The translations under genes and the position numbers were made by a program. Of a DNA stretch of 64,000 nucleotides, positions 50,729 to 60,603 are shown in pieces. Within the stretch, counting starts at the first letter, position 1, and the number at the start of each line of letters is the position of its first letter. Source of the stretch: Homoserinibacter sp. YIM 151385 (GTDB lineage Bacteria; Actinomycetota; Actinomycetes; Actinomycetales; Microbacteriaceae); assembly GCF_027912415.1 (NCBI RefSeq), contig NZ_CP115175.1:186001-250000 (forward strand). Direction: 5' to 3'. Under the pieces are notes generated by a model. It did not search any database, was not told the origin of the DNA, and saw nothing but the letters and a program-made list of their open reading frames with translations.

Positions 50729-51517
50729 TCAGGCCCGGACGAGATCGAGCACGAGATCGTGGACGCGGCCGTTGCTCGCGAGCGCCGTGCCGTTCCAGAT
50801 GGTGTCGGCGCCGTCGAGCGAGGTGAAGCGGCCGCCCGCCTCGCGCACGATGGGCGCGAGCGCCGCGATGTCCCAGGGCTTGAGGTCGAGCTCGCCCGCG
50901 GCGTCGAGCGCGCCCTCCGCGACGAGCATGTACGACCAGAGGTCGCCGATCGCGCGCGAGCGCCAGACCGCGCGGTTGAGGGCGGTGAGCTGGGGGAGGC
51001 GCCCGGCGTCGTCCCAGCCCTTGAAGCTGTTGTAGCTCACGGCGGCCTCGTCGAGTCTCGAGATCGCGCTGACCTCGATCCGGCGGGGCTCGCGGTCGAG
51101 TTCGCGCACCCAGGCTCCGTGGCCGGTCGCGGCCCACCAGCGCCGGCCCAGCGCGGGCGCGCTGATGACGCCGACCTGCGGGACGCCGTCGACGACGAGC
51201 GAGATGAGGGTGCCCCAGATCGGGACGCCGCGCATGAAGTTCGCGGTGCCGTCGATCGGGTCGACGATCCACTGCCGGGAGGACTCGCCCTCCGTGCCGA
51301 ACTCCTCGCCGAGGATCGCATCCCCGGGTCGCGCCGCCTGCAGGTGCTCGCGGATGACGCGCTCGACGCGGGTGTCCGCATCCGTCACGTGGGAGGCGTC
51401 GGCCTTCAGCGAGACGTCGAGATCGCGCGCCCGGAATCGCTCGAGCGAGATGAGGTCGGCCTCGGCCGCGAGGGCGAGGGCGGTCGAGAGGTCGTCGGCG
51501 AGGCTGTACTCCGTCAC
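50729..51517 (-). CDS. hisN: Histidinol-phosphatase of the inositol-monophosphatase fold
   Basis: A 262-residue Mg2+/Li+-sensitive phosphatase. It has metal-binding motifs LGEEFGTEG, IVDPIDGTANFMRG and WDIAALAPIVREAGG. Actinobacterial members in this position next to rsgA and aroA are HisN, removing phosphate from histidinol phosphate; general inositol-phosphatase activity is the alternative. The GTG start overlaps the rsgA stop by 4 bases. Confidence 0.87.
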   Translation of the reverse strand: MTEYSLADDLSTALALAAEADLISLERFRARDLDVSLKADASHVTDADTRVERVIREHLQAARPGDAILGEEFGTEGESSRQWIVDPIDGTANFMRGVPIWGTLISLVVDGVPQVGVISAPALGRRWWAATGHGAWVRELDREPRRIEVSAISRLDEAAVSYNSFKGWDDAGRLPQLTALNRAVWRSRAIGDLWSYMLVAEGALDAAGELDLKPWDIAALAPIVREAGGRFTSLDGADTIWNGTALASNGRVHDLVLDLVRA

Positions 51518-52548
51518 CCCGCCAGCGTAGCGAGGAGGCGGCGCAGGGAGTCGAGCCGCAGTCGGCCCACCTCGTCGAGCTCGCCGCGCTCCGCCGCCTC
51601 GTCGAGCGCGCAGTCGGGCGCGTCGGCGAGGTGCGTGCAGCCGCGCGGGCAGTCCTCGGCGATCGCCGCGAGGTCGGGGAAGCCGCGGAGGATGCTGTCG
51701 CGGTCGACGTGGCCGAGTCCGAAGGAGCGGATGCCGGGGGTGTCGATGATCCAGCCGCCCGAGGGCACGCGGTACGAGACGGTGGAGGAGGAGGTGTGCC
51801 GGCCGCGGCCCGTCACCTCGTTGACTCGGCCGGTCGCCCGCCCCGCGCTCGGCACGAGGGCGTTGACGAGGGTCGACTTCCCGACGCCGGAGTGCCCGAC
51901 CGCGACCGTCGTCCGGCCGTCGAGGAGCGGCGCCAGGGCGTCGAGGGGCGCCTCGCCCTTCGCGCTCGTGACGACGGGCAGGTCGAGGCCCGCGAAGTTC
52001 CGGAGGAAGGGCGCCGGGTCCGCGAGGTCCGTCTTCGTGACGACGAGGAGCGGCGCGATCCCCGCGTCGTAGGCGGCGACGAGGTAGCGGTCGACGAGCC
52101 GCGGGCGCGGCTCCGGGTTCGCCGCGGCGACGACGATCATGAGCTGGTCCGCGTTCGCGACGACGATGCGCTCGACCTCGTCCGTGTCGTCGGCGCTGCG
52201 TCGCAGCAGCGTCGTGCGCTCGCGGATGCGGACGATGCGCGAGAGCGAGCCCTCGTCCCCGCTCGTGTCGCCCACGACATCCACGCGGTCGCCCGTCACG
52301 ATCGACTGCGTGCGGAGCTCGCGGGCGCGCGTCGCGGTGACCTCGCGCTCCTCGGGCTCGCCCTCGTGGACGAGGAGGCCGTAGCGACCCCGGTCGACCG
52401 TGAGCACGCGCCCGACGACCGCGTCCTCGTGCTCGGGGCGCCGCTTCGTGCGCGGACGGTTCGCCTTCGGGTTGGGGCGGACCCGCGCGGCGGACTCGTC
52501 CCACTCCTCGTACTCGTCGTCGTCGTCGACGCCCGGCAGCCAGCTCAC
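51514..52548 (-). CDS. rsgA: Ribosome small-subunit maturation GTPase RsgA
   Basis: A 344-residue circularly permuted GTPase that checks late 30S assembly. It has an N-terminal OB-fold part, TKTDL (G4), SAKG (G5), then P-loop GHSGVGKST (~218) and DTPGIRSF (G3). The zinc site [14 protein letters not shown] is at the C-terminus. The GTG at 52548 lies 13 bases after aroA; longer starts enter aroA. Confidence 0.95.
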   Translation of the reverse strand: MSWLPGVDDDDEYEEWDESAARVRPNPKANRPRTKRRPEHEDAVVGRVLTVDRGRYGLLVHEGEPEEREVTATRARELRTQSIVTGDRVDVVGDTSGDEGSLSRIVRIRERTTLLRRSADDTDEVERIVVANADQLMIVVAAANPEPRPRLVDRYLVAAYDAGIAPLLVVTKTDLADPAPFLRNFAGLDLPVVTSAKGEAPLDALAPLLDGRTTVAVGHSGVGKSTLVNALVPSAGRATGRVNEVTGRGRHTSSSTVSYRVPSGGWIIDTPGIRSFGLGHVDRDSILRGFPDLAAIAEDCPRGCTHLADAPDCALDEAAERGELDEVGRLRLDSLRRLLATLAG

Positions 52549-52561
52549 GCGCGCGTCCGGC

Positions 52562-53983
52562 TCAGAGTCCGAGGAGGTCGATGCCGGCCGGGCCCGCCGG
52601 CTCGGGTTCCGAGCCGCGCAGCATCCGCGCCCAGAGCTCCGGGAACTCGGGCAGCGTCTTCGCGGTGGCCCCGATGTCGTCGACCGCGATGCCCTCGACC
52701 GCGAGCCCGACGATCGCGGCGGCGGTCGCCATGCGGTGGTCGGCGAAGACCCGCCACGGGCCGCCGTGCATCGCGCGCGGCGTGATCGCGAGGCCCTCGT
52801 CGAGCTCCGTGACCTGCCCGCCGACATCCGCGAAGACCGCCGCGAGCGCCATCAGCCGGTCGGTCTCGTGGCCGCGGAGGTGCCCGATCCCGGTGACCGT
52901 CCCGGGCCCCTCGGCGAAGGCCTGGAGGGCGACGATCGCGGGCGCCAGCTCGCCGCCCGTCGAGAGGTCGAGGTCGAGCGCGGGAGGGCGCGAGCCGCCG
53001 AGCACGCCGGCGCCCCCGTCGACCGTGAGCGTGCCCTCCTCGAGCCGCACCTCGGCGCCCAGGCGCGGGAGCAGCTCGCGGAGGTCGTCGCCGACCTGGG
53101 TGGTGGAGGCGGGCCAGCCGTCGATCGAGACCGTCCCGCCCGCGACGAGCGCCGCGGCGAGGAAGGGGGCCGCGTTCGAGAGATCCGGCTCGATGTCGAC
53201 GTCGAGCGCGCCGATCGGCCCGGGCTCGACCGACCACACCCCGGGCTCGGGGCTGGCGACCTCGACCCCGCGCGCGCGGAGCGCGTGGATCGTCATCTCG
53301 ATGTGCGGGAGGCTCGGCAGCCGCTCGCCCGTGTGCCGGAGCCGCAGGCCCTCCTCGAAGCGCGGGGCGGCGAGCAGCAGGCCCGAGACGAACTGGCTCG
53401 AGGCCGAGGCGTCGATCTCGAGCTCGCCGCCGCGGATCGCACCCGAGCCGTGGACGGTGAAGGGGAGCGCGCCGCGCCCCTCGTCGGAGACCTCGACGCC
53501 GAGCGCCCGGAGCGCCTCGATGCTCGTGCGCATCGGGCGCCTGCGCGCGTGCTCGTCGCCGTCGAAGGCGACCGGGCCGAGGGCGAGCGCCGCCAGCGGC
53601 GGCACGAAGCGCATGACGGTGCCCGCGAGCCCGCAGTCGATCGAGGTCGAGCCCGTGAGCTCCTCGGGCGGGGTCACGAGCAGGTCCGGGCCGAAGCCGC
53701 CCTCGCCCGGCACCTCCTCGATCGCGACCCCGAGCGAGCGCAGCGCCTCCACCATGAGCGCGGTGTCGCGCGAGCGCAGCGGCGCCCGCAGCAGCGAGGG
53801 GCCGTCGGCGAGCGCGGCGAGCACGAGCTCGCGGTTCGTGAGGCTCTTCGACCCGGGGATGCGGAGCCGGGCCGCCAGGGGACCGCTCGCCGTCGGCGCG
53901 ATCCAGGGACCGCCCTCCTCGTCGGGCGTGTCCCGATCGCCGTAGGGGTCGAAGTCGGGCGCGGAATACGGCGTGATCTGCAT
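52562..53983 (-). CDS. aroA: 3-phosphoshikimate 1-carboxyvinyltransferase (EPSP synthase)
   Basis: A 473-residue shikimate-pathway enzyme joining PEP to shikimate 3-phosphate. It has the motifs [52 protein letters not shown], and the C-terminal [14 protein letters not shown] and [14 protein letters not shown]. The ATG at 53983 fits the family length; an in-frame extension to 54649 is antisense to sigR. First gene of aroA-rsgA-hisN. Confidence 0.95.
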   Translation of the reverse strand: MQITPYSAPDFDPYGDRDTPDEEGGPWIAPTASGPLAARLRIPGSKSLTNRELVLAALADGPSLLRAPLRSRDTALMVEALRSLGVAIEEVPGEGGFGPDLLVTPPEELTGSTSIDCGLAGTVMRFVPPLAALALGPVAFDGDEHARRRPMRTSIEALRALGVEVSDEGRGALPFTVHGSGAIRGGELEIDASASSQFVSGLLLAAPRFEEGLRLRHTGERLPSLPHIEMTIHALRARGVEVASPEPGVWSVEPGPIGALDVDIEPDLSNAAPFLAAALVAGGTVSIDGWPASTTQVGDDLRELLPRLGAEVRLEEGTLTVDGGAGVLGGSRPPALDLDLSTGGELAPAIVALQAFAEGPGTVTGIGHLRGHETDRLMALAAVFADVGGQVTELDEGLAITPRAMHGGPWRVFADHRMATAAAIVGLAVEGIAVDDIGATAKTLPEFPELWARMLRGSEPEPAGPAGIDLLGL

Positions 53984-54077
53984 CGGTTGACCACGATATC
54001 GCCCTCCGCGACCCCCGCGGAGGCTGTGAACGGAGGCCGGATGACGCTCGTGGCGCTGTCGACCCGGGGGACGGACG

Positions 54078-54083
54078 TAGAAT
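54078..54083 (+). promoter_or_regulatory. -10 box of sigR
   Basis: TAGAAT stands 8 bases before the ATG at 54092, again consistent with a leaderless mRNA. No SigR-type GGAAT/GTT promoter was seen in front. Confidence 0.4.
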
Positions 54084-54091
54084 CCGTCCCG

Positions 54092-54742
54092 ATGGACGAC
54101 GACACCTTCGACGCGGACTACGACGTCGACGACACCGCGCGCGCCGAGCTCGAGCCCGGCGAGGCCCGCCGGCTGTTCGAGGAGCAGGCGATCCCCTTCA
54201 TGGATCAGCTCTACGCGGCCGCCATGCGCATGACCCGCAACCCGGCGGATGCCGGGGACCTCGTGCAGGAGACCTACGTGAAGGCCTACGCGGCCTTCCG
54301 GCAGTTCAAGCAGGGCACCAACCTGAAGGCCTGGCTGTACCGCATCCTCACGAACACCTACATCAACCAGTACCGCAAGGCCCAGCGCCAGCCGTACCAG
54401 AACTCCATCGACGAGCTCGAGGACTGGCAGCTCGGCGACGCCGAGTCGCTCAGCCAGGGCCGCACGACGCGCTCCGCCGAGGCGGAGGCGATCGACCACC
54501 TCCCCGACAGCGACGTCAAGGAGGCGCTGCAGTCGATCCCCGAGGACTTCCGGCTCGCCGTGTACCTCGCGGATGTGGAGGGCTTCGCGTATCAGGAGAT
54601 CGCGGACATCATGAAGACCCCCGTCGGCACGGTCATGAGCCGACTCCACCGCGGACGCCGCCTCCTGCGCGAGCGCCTCGCGGACTACGCGCGCGAGCGC
54701 GGCTACTCGACCGAATCGACCACCACCGGGAGCACGCGATGA
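54092..54742 (+). CDS. sigR: ECF sigma factor SigR (redox stress)
   Basis: A 216-residue group IV sigma factor. Region 2 is [20 protein letters not shown]-like (seen as [40 protein letters not shown]). Region 4 is [42 protein letters not shown] in the C-terminal part (~150-195). The neighbouring RsrA gene overlaps by 4 bases. The pair senses thiol oxidation and drives thioredoxin and mycothiol genes in actinobacteria. Confidence 0.94.
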   Translation: MDDDTFDADYDVDDTARAELEPGEARRLFEEQAIPFMDQLYAAAMRMTRNPADAGDLVQETYVKAYAAFRQFKQGTNLKAWLYRILTNTYINQYRKAQRQPYQNSIDELEDWQLGDAESLSQGRTTRSAEAEAIDHLPDSDVKEALQSIPEDFRLAVYLADVEGFAYQEIADIMKTPVGTVMSRLHRGRRLLRERLADYARERGYSTESTTTGSTR

Positions 54743-54975
54743 CCGACTGCGGCTGCGACAAGGCCAAAGCCGAGCTCGAGGAGTACCTGCACCAGGAGCT
54801 CAGCGCGGAGGACTTCCGCGACATCACCGAGCACCTCGCCCACTGCGAGGACTGCACCACCGAGCACCTCGTGGGGCTGACGCTCACCCAGAAGCTGCAG
54901 CGCGCCTGCCCCGAGAAGGCGCCGGAGCAGCTCCGCTCGGCGATCCTCGAGCGCTTGCAGCAGCCGAGCCTCTAG
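54739..54975 (+). CDS. rsrA: Zinc-binding anti-sigma factor RsrA
   Basis: A 78-residue ZAS-family anti-sigma factor. It has the redox zinc motif HLAHCEDC (H-x3-C-x2-C) with further Cys residues at the N-terminus (DCGCDK) and near the C-terminus (RACPEK). Oxidation forms a disulfide, expels zinc and frees SigR. ATG overlaps the sigR stop. Confidence 0.94.
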   Translation: MTDCGCDKAKAELEEYLHQELSAEDFRDITEHLAHCEDCTTEHLVGLTLTQKLQRACPEKAPEQLRSAILERLQQPSL

Positions 54976-54990
54976 CGCGTCTCCACGCTC

Positions 54991-55025
54991 GTCGAGGAGT
55001 GCCGTCTTCGGCGGCGCTCCTCGAC
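54991..55025. terminator. Terminator between rsrA and kgd
   Basis: GTCGAGGAG and CTCCTCGAC form the outer 9 bp of a ~14-bp stem (inner TGCCG/CGGCG with one wobble) around a 7-base loop. It sits between two convergent genes and shares sequence with the intergenic element at 14326-14485. Confidence 0.6.
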
Positions 55026-55041
55026 CAGCGAGGTCGTGAGC

Positions 55042-58000
55042 CTACCGCTCGAGCGCCCGCCCGATGAGCTCGGTCTGCTCCGCGTTGCTGCGCTTCGTCG
55101 AGCCCGCCGCGGGGGACGCGGAGGCCGGACGCGAGACGACGCGGATCGGGCGGTCGAGCTGCGGCGCGACCTCCTGGTTGAAGAACGGCCAGGCGCCCTG
55201 GTTCTCCGGCTCCTCCTGGACCCACACCAGCTCCGCGTTCGGGTACCGGTTCTGCACGGCGCGCAGGCCGTCGACCGGGACCGGGTAGAACTGCTCGACG
55301 CGGACGAGGGCGATCGTGCCGTCGTCGTCGCGCTTGCCGAGCTCTGCGACGAGGTCGTAGTGGATCTTGCCGGCGTGGAGCAGGACCCGCGTGACGGCCC
55401 CGGCATCCTGCACCCGGGCGTCGTCGATGACCGGCTGGAAGGCGCCCGAGGTGAAGTCCTGGACCTCGCTCGTCGCGCCGCGGAGCCGGAGCATCGACTT
55501 CGGGGTGAAGACGATGAGCGGCTTGCGGGGCCGGGCGTAGGCCTGGCGGCGCAGCAGGTGGAAGTACGACGCGGGCGTCGAGGGGCGCGCGACGATCATG
55601 TTGTCCTCGGCGGCGAGCTGCAGGAAGCGCTCGATCCGCGCCGAGGAGTGATCCGGGCCCTGGCCCTCGTAGCCGTGCGGGAGGAGGAGCACGACGCCGG
55701 AGCGCTGACCCCACTTCTGCTCGGCCGCGGAGATGAACTCGTCGATGACGGTCTGGGCGCCGTTGACGAAGTCGCCGAACTGCGCCTCCCACATCACGAG
55801 CGCGTCGGGGCGCTCGACCGAGTAGCCGTACTCGAAGGCGAGGGCGGCGTACTCGCTGAGGAGCGAGTCGTAGATCCAGAACTTCGCCTGATCCTCGGTG
55901 ACGTTGCCGAGCGGCAGCCACTCCTGGCCGTTCTCGCGGTCGTGGAGCACGGCGTGGCGGGAGACGAAGGTGCCGCGACGCGCATCCTGGCCGGCGAGCC
56001 GGACCGGCACGCCCTCCGTGAGGAGCGAGCCGAGCGCGAGCAGCTCGCCGAAGCCCCAGTCGATGGCGCCGTTGCGGCTCATGTCGACGCGCTTCCTGAG
56101 CAGCTGCTGGAGCTTCGGGTGGACCGTGAAGCCGGCCGGCGGGTTGCCGTGGGCGTCGCCGATCTGGTGGACGAGCGCCTCCTCGATCGCGGTCTGCGAG
56201 CCGTCGCGGGCGACGTCCTCCGCCTGCTGCGAGTCGGGGCGCTCGAGGTCGGCGACGGCTCGGCCGTCGGAGGTGACGACCGGGAGGGAGCCGGTCTGCG
56301 CCGCGTGGGTCTCCGCGAAGGCGCGCTCGAGGCGCTCCTGGAAGTCCTTGTGCGCCTGGTCGTACTCCTCCTGCGTGATGTCGCCGCGGCCGACGAGGGC
56401 CTCCGTGTAGAGGGTCCGCACGCTGCGCTTGCCCTCGATGAGGTTGTACATGAGCGGCTGCGTCATCGAGGGGTCGTCGCCCTCGTTGTGGCCGCGACGG
56501 CGGTAGCAGACGAGGTCGACGACGACGTCGCGCTTGAACTCCTGGCGGTACGCGAAGGCGAGCTGAGCCACGCGGACCACCGCCTCCGGGTCGTCGCCGT
56601 TCACGTGGAAGATCGGCGCCTGGATGGTCTTGGCGACATCGGTCGAGTACACGGAGCTCCGCGCCTCGGACTGCGGCGTCGTGAACCCGACCTGGTTGTT
56701 GATGACGAGGTGGATCGTGCCGCCCGTGCGGTAGGCGCGCAGCAGCGACATCTGCAGCGTCTCGACGACGACGCCCTGGCCGGCCATGGAGGCGTCGCCG
56801 TGCACGAGGATCGGGAGCGCGGAGCCGATGCCGTCCGTGACCCGGTCCTGCTTCGCGCGGACGATGCCCTCGAGGACGCCGTTGACGGCCTCCAGGTGCG
56901 AGGGGTTCGCCGCGAGGTAGACCGGCACCTGCTCGCCGGTGGCGCTCGTGAAGGTGCCCTCGGTGCCGAGGTGGTACTTCACGTCGCCCGAGCCCTGCAC
57001 GGTGCGCGGGTCCTGGGTGCCCTCGAACTCGCGGAAGATCTGGCCGTAGGTCTTGCCCGCGATGTTGGTGAGGACGTTGAGCCGGCCGCGGTGCGCCATG
57101 CCGATCGCGACCTCCTGCAGGCCCGCCTGGGCGGCGCCCTGCAGGATCTCGTCGAGCAGCGGGATCGTCGACTCGCCGCCCTCGAGGCTGAAGCGCTTCT
57201 GGCCGACGTACTTGGTCTGCAGGAAGGTCTCGAAGGCCTCGGCCTCGTTGAGCTTGCCGAGGATGCGGAGCTGCTCGTCGTGCGTCGGCTTCTCGTAGGG
57301 GCGTTCGAGGTGGTCCTGGAACCAGGCGCGCTGCGCCGGGTCCTGGATGTGCATGTACTCGACGCCCGTGGTGCGGCAGTAGGAGTCGCGCAGGACCCCG
57401 AGGATGTCGCGGAGCTTGGCGGCGCGCTTGCCGCCGAAGCCGCCCGTCACGAACTCGCGGTCCAGATCCCAGAAGGTGAGGCCGTGGCTCGAGATGTCGG
57501 TGTCGGGATGCGAGCGCTGCAGGTACTCGAGCGGGTCGACGTCGGCCATGAGGTGGCCGCGCACGCGGAAGGCGTTGATGAGCTCCTGGACGCGGGAGGT
57601 CTTGCCGACGCGCTCGGAGAGGTCGACGTTGATGTCCTTCGCCCAGTGGATCGGGTCGTAGGGGATGCGGAGGGCCGAGAAGATGTCCTCGTAGAAGCCC
57701 TCGCCGCCGATGAGCTTCTCGTGGATGCGCTTCAGGAACTCGCCCGAGCCCGCGCCCTGGATGACGCGGTGGTCGTAGGTCGAGGTGAGCGTGATCGTCT
57801 TGCCGATGCCGAGCTCGACGAGGGTCTTCTCGGCGGAGCCCTGGAAGGCGGCCGGGTACTCGAGGGCGCCCGCGCCGACGATGCAGCCCTGGCCCTTCAT
57901 GAGGCGCGGAACCGAGTGCTCCGTGCCGATGCCGCCCGGGTTCGTGAGCGAGATCGTGGTGCCCTGGAAGTCGGCGGCCGTGAGCTTGTTGGCGCGCGCG

Positions 58001-58860
58001 CGGCTGACGGTGTCCTCGTAGGCGCCGAGGAACTCGGCGAAGTCCATCGTGTCGGCCTTCTTGATGCTCGGGACGAGCAGCGAGCGGGTGCCGTCCGGCT
58101 TCGGGAGGTCGATCGCGATGCCGAGGTTGACGTGCGGCGGGACGACGAGCGAGGGCTTGCCGTCGACCTCCGCGTAGCCGACGTTCTGGCTGGGGAACTC
58201 GCCGAGGGTGCGGACGATCGCCCAGGCGATGAGGTGCGTGAAGGAGACCTTGCCGCCGCGGGCGCGGCGGAGGTGGTTGTTGATGACGATGCGGTTGTCG
58301 ATCATCAGCTTCGCGGGGATGGTGCGCACGCTCGTCGCGGTCGGGACCGTGAGGGAGGCGTCCATGTTCGTCGCGAGGGTCTTCGCCATGCCCTTGAGGG
58401 CGGTGACGACGGGCTGCGCCTCGGCGGCCGGGTCCTGCGCGGGCGTCGACGCGGTCTGCGGGGCCTGCGCGGGGATCGGCTGGGGGCGCGCCTGGACGGA
58501 GGTCGTGCGCGCGGCGACGGGGGTGCTGCCGGTCGCGGGGGCCGCCTCGACGGCGGCGGGCGGCGGGGCCGCCTCGTCGGTGCCGGGGACCTCGGCGGGG
58601 ATCTGCGGCTCGCCGCCCTCCTGCGAGGCGGGTGCCGCCGATGCCTCCGAGGTGGCCGGCTGGACCGGGATGGCGGTGGTCGGCGTCGGGTCGGCCTCGG
58701 CGGTCTTCCCGTAGTTCTCGAGGATCGGCCACCAGCTCCGGTCGACCGAGTCCCTGTCGACGAGGTACCGCTCGTACATCTCGTCGACGAGCCATGCATT
58801 GGCTCCGAATTCGCCCGAGTTCGCGTCCTCAGGCACCGTTCCGGTCACGTGGCTCGACAA
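55042..58860 (-). CDS. kgd: Multifunctional 2-oxoglutarate dehydrogenase/decarboxylase Kgd (OdhA)
   Basis: A 1272-residue actinobacterial TCA-cycle enzyme combining an E2-type acyltransferase domain and a thiamine-diphosphate E1 domain. The N-terminus (FGANAWLVDEMYERYLVD) docks partners. A flexible Pro/Ala-rich linker leads to the E2-like part (IDNRIVINNHLRRARGGK, and TYDHRVIQG ~360). The E1 part follows: QTKYVGQKRFSLEGGES, GMAHRGRLNVL (~588), HGDASMAGQGVV (~687) and CYRRRGHNEGDDPSM (~787). The TTG at 58860 (MSSHVTGT) fits relatives; GTG 58848 is possible. A minus-strand TAGGCT box at 58935-58940 is a likely promoter. Confidence 0.95.
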   Translation of the reverse strand: MSSHVTGTVPEDANSGEFGANAWLVDEMYERYLVDRDSVDRSWWPILENYGKTAEADPTPTTAIPVQPATSEASAAPASQEGGEPQIPAEVPGTDEAAPPPAAVEAAPATGSTPVAARTTSVQARPQPIPAQAPQTASTPAQDPAAEAQPVVTALKGMAKTLATNMDASLTVPTATSVRTIPAKLMIDNRIVINNHLRRARGGKVSFTHLIAWAIVRTLGEFPSQNVGYAEVDGKPSLVVPPHVNLGIAIDLPKPDGTRSLLVPSIKKADTMDFAEFLGAYEDTVSRARANKLTAADFQGTTISLTNPGGIGTEHSVPRLMKGQGCIVGAGALEYPAAFQGSAEKTLVELGIGKTITLTSTYDHRVIQGAGSGEFLKRIHEKLIGGEGFYEDIFSALRIPYDPIHWAKDINVDLSERVGKTSRVQELINAFRVRGHLMADVDPLEYLQRSHPDTDISSHGLTFWDLDREFVTGGFGGKRAAKLRDILGVLRDSYCRTTGVEYMHIQDPAQRAWFQDHLERPYEKPTHDEQLRILGKLNEAEAFETFLQTKYVGQKRFSLEGGESTIPLLDEILQGAAQAGLQEVAIGMAHRGRLNVLTNIAGKTYGQIFREFEGTQDPRTVQGSGDVKYHLGTEGTFTSATGEQVPVYLAANPSHLEAVNGVLEGIVRAKQDRVTDGIGSALPILVHGDASMAGQGVVVETLQMSLLRAYRTGGTIHLVINNQVGFTTPQSEARSSVYSTDVAKTIQAPIFHVNGDDPEAVVRVAQLAFAYRQEFKRDVVVDLVCYRRRGHNEGDDPSMTQPLMYNLIEGKRSVRTLYTEALVGRGDITQEEYDQAHKDFQERLERAFAETHAAQTGSLPVVTSDGRAVADLERPDSQQAEDVARDGSQTAIEEALVHQIGDAHGNPPAGFTVHPKLQQLLRKRVDMSRNGAIDWGFGELLALGSLLTEGVPVRLAGQDARRGTFVSRHAVLHDRENGQEWLPLGNVTEDQAKFWIYDSLLSEYAALAFEYGYSVERPDALVMWEAQFGDFVNGAQTVIDEFISAAEQKWGQRSGVVLLLPHGYEGQGPDHSSARIERFLQLAAEDNMIVARPSTPASYFHLLRRQAYARPRKPLIVFTPKSMLRLRGATSEVQDFTSGAFQPVIDDARVQDAGAVTRVLLHAGKIHYDLVAELGKRDDDGTIALVRVEQFYPVPVDGLRAVQNRYPNAELVWVQEEPENQGAWPFFNQEVAPQLDRPIRVVSRPASASPAAGSTKRSNAEQTELIGRALER

Positions 58861-59021
58861 GGCCGACCGCCCACTCTCAGTTCTCTATCGCTGCGTCAGG
58901 AATCGCGTCTCCCTCGCTGGAGGCGCCGCGGTCAAGCCTAACGTCTCGGGCGGGGCCGCGCGGCGCGTCGCGTCGGGCGCCGCCCCTGAGAAAGCCCAGC
59001 TTTCGCGGATACCGTGGGCGC

Positions 59022-60461
59022 ATGCGGTTCTCCGGCCAGATCCCCGCGCACGACCTCACCTACTCGGACGTCTTCCTGACGCCGAGCCGATCGGGGATCG
59101 CGAGCCGCCTCGCGGTCGACCTCGCGCCCGACGACGGCACCGGGGCCGGCATCCCCATCGTCTCGGCGAACATGAACTCGGTGACCGGCCACCGGCTCGC
59201 GGCGGTGCTCGCGCGCCGCGGCGGGCTCGGCGTGCTGCCGCAGGACCTGCCGCTGCAGGAGCTCGACCGCGCGATCCGCTGGGTGAAGGAGCAGCCGATC
59301 GCGTGGGACGCCCCGCTCGAGATCCGCCCGGAGCAGACCGTGCGCGAGGCGCTCGCCCTCACACCCGCCCTCGTGGGCGCGGGCGTGCTCGTCCGGGACG
59401 CGGACGGCGCGGAGCTCGGCGCCGTCCCCGCGGAGCGCCTCGCGACCGCGCTCCCCGACGCGCGGATCGGCGACCTCGTGGCCGGCGGCACGGCATCCCT
59501 CGACGCGGAGGACCTCGACGGCCCGCGCGCCGCCTTCGACCTCATGGCCGAGGCGGGCATCGAGTTCGCGCTGGTCCGCCGGCACGGCCGCGTCGTGGGC
59601 GCGCTCGGTCGCCGCTCGGCCCTCCGCTCCACGATCTACCGCCCCGCGCTCGACGGCTCGGGGCGCCTCCGCGTCGCGGCCGCCGTCGGCATCAACGGCG
59701 ACGTCGCGGGCAAGGCGCGCGCCCTCGCCGAGGCCGGCGTCGACGTGCTCGTCGTCGACACCGCGCACGGACACCAGGAGGGGATGCTGCGCGCGCTCGA
59801 GCAGGTGAGCGGACTCGAGCTCGGCATCCCGATCGTCGCGGGCAACATCGTCACCGCGGACGGCGTGCGCGACCTCGTCTCCGCCGGCGCCGACATCCTC
59901 AAGGTCGGCGTCGGGCCGGGCGCGATGTGCACGACCCGCATGATGACGGCCGTCGGCCGGCCGCAGTTCTCGGCCGTGCTCGAGACCGCGGAGGCCGCCC
60001 GCGAGCTGGGCGCCTCGGTCTGGGCCGACGGCGGCGTGCGCTACCCGCGGGATGTCGCGCTCGCCCTCGCGGCCGGTGCGAGCTCCGTCATGATCGGCTC
60101 CTGGTTCGCGGGCACGATCGAGGCGCCCGGCGCGCTCGAGACCGACGAGGACGGGCGCGTGTTCAAGCAGAGCTGGGGCATGGCCTCCACGAAGGCCGTC
60201 CACGCCCGCTTCTCGAGGCTCGACGCCTACGAGCTCGCCCGCAAGGAGCTCTTCGCGGAGGGCATCTCGAGCTCGCGCATCTACCTCGATCCGCTCCGGC
60301 CCTCCGTCGAGGACCTGCTCGACATGATCACCTCGGGCGTGCGCAGCTCCTTCACCTACGCGGGCGCGGCGACGCTGCCCGAGTTCCGCGAGCGCGCCGT
60401 CGTCGGCTTCCAGAGCGCGGCGGGCTACGAGGAGGGCAAGGCGCTCCCTGTCTCCTGGTGA
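59022..60461 (+). CDS. guaB1: GuaB1-family IMP dehydrogenase/GMP reductase-like enzyme
   Basis: A 479-residue (beta/alpha)8-barrel purine enzyme with two CBS-type domains inserted (~95-210). It has [42 protein letters not shown] and the catalytic loop [12 protein letters not shown] with Cys ~303. Actinobacterial GuaB1 works as a GMP reductase in the studied mycobacterial case, whereas GuaB2 is the true IMP dehydrogenase; which applies here is inferred. A TACCGT -10-like box lies 6 bases before the ATG. Confidence 0.9.
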   Translation: MRFSGQIPAHDLTYSDVFLTPSRSGIASRLAVDLAPDDGTGAGIPIVSANMNSVTGHRLAAVLARRGGLGVLPQDLPLQELDRAIRWVKEQPIAWDAPLEIRPEQTVREALALTPALVGAGVLVRDADGAELGAVPAERLATALPDARIGDLVAGGTASLDAEDLDGPRAAFDLMAEAGIEFALVRRHGRVVGALGRRSALRSTIYRPALDGSGRLRVAAAVGINGDVAGKARALAEAGVDVLVVDTAHGHQEGMLRALEQVSGLELGIPIVAGNIVTADGVRDLVSAGADILKVGVGPGAMCTTRMMTAVGRPQFSAVLETAEAARELGASVWADGGVRYPRDVALALAAGASSVMIGSWFAGTIEAPGALETDEDGRVFKQSWGMASTKAVHARFSRLDAYELARKELFAEGISSSRIYLDPLRPSVEDLLDMITSGVRSSFTYAGAATLPEFRERAVVGFQSAAGYEEGKALPVSW

Positions 60462-60516
60462 TCGCCGCATCCCCACCTGTCGGCGATCGCTCAGGCGGGG
60501 GAGCGGGGCGTGCCGC

Positions 60517-60603
60517 TAGACTCGCCGGACCATGGATGACCCTCCGTCTCAGACGTCAGCGCCAACCCATAGACCCCTGCCGGTGATCGGCGGTGCGGCA
60601 TGA
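60517..60603 (+). promoter_or_regulatory. Leaderless upstream ORF coupled to the CNNM transporter gene
   Basis: TAGACT (60517-60522) is followed 9 bases later by ATG 60532, opening a 23-residue ORF (MDDPPSQTSAPTHRPLPVIG and three more residues) that ends in TGA at 60601-60603, overlapping the next ATG (ATGA). The peptide has five prolines, including PP. The layout suggests translation of this peptide governs the downstream ion-transport genes. Confidence 0.5.
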
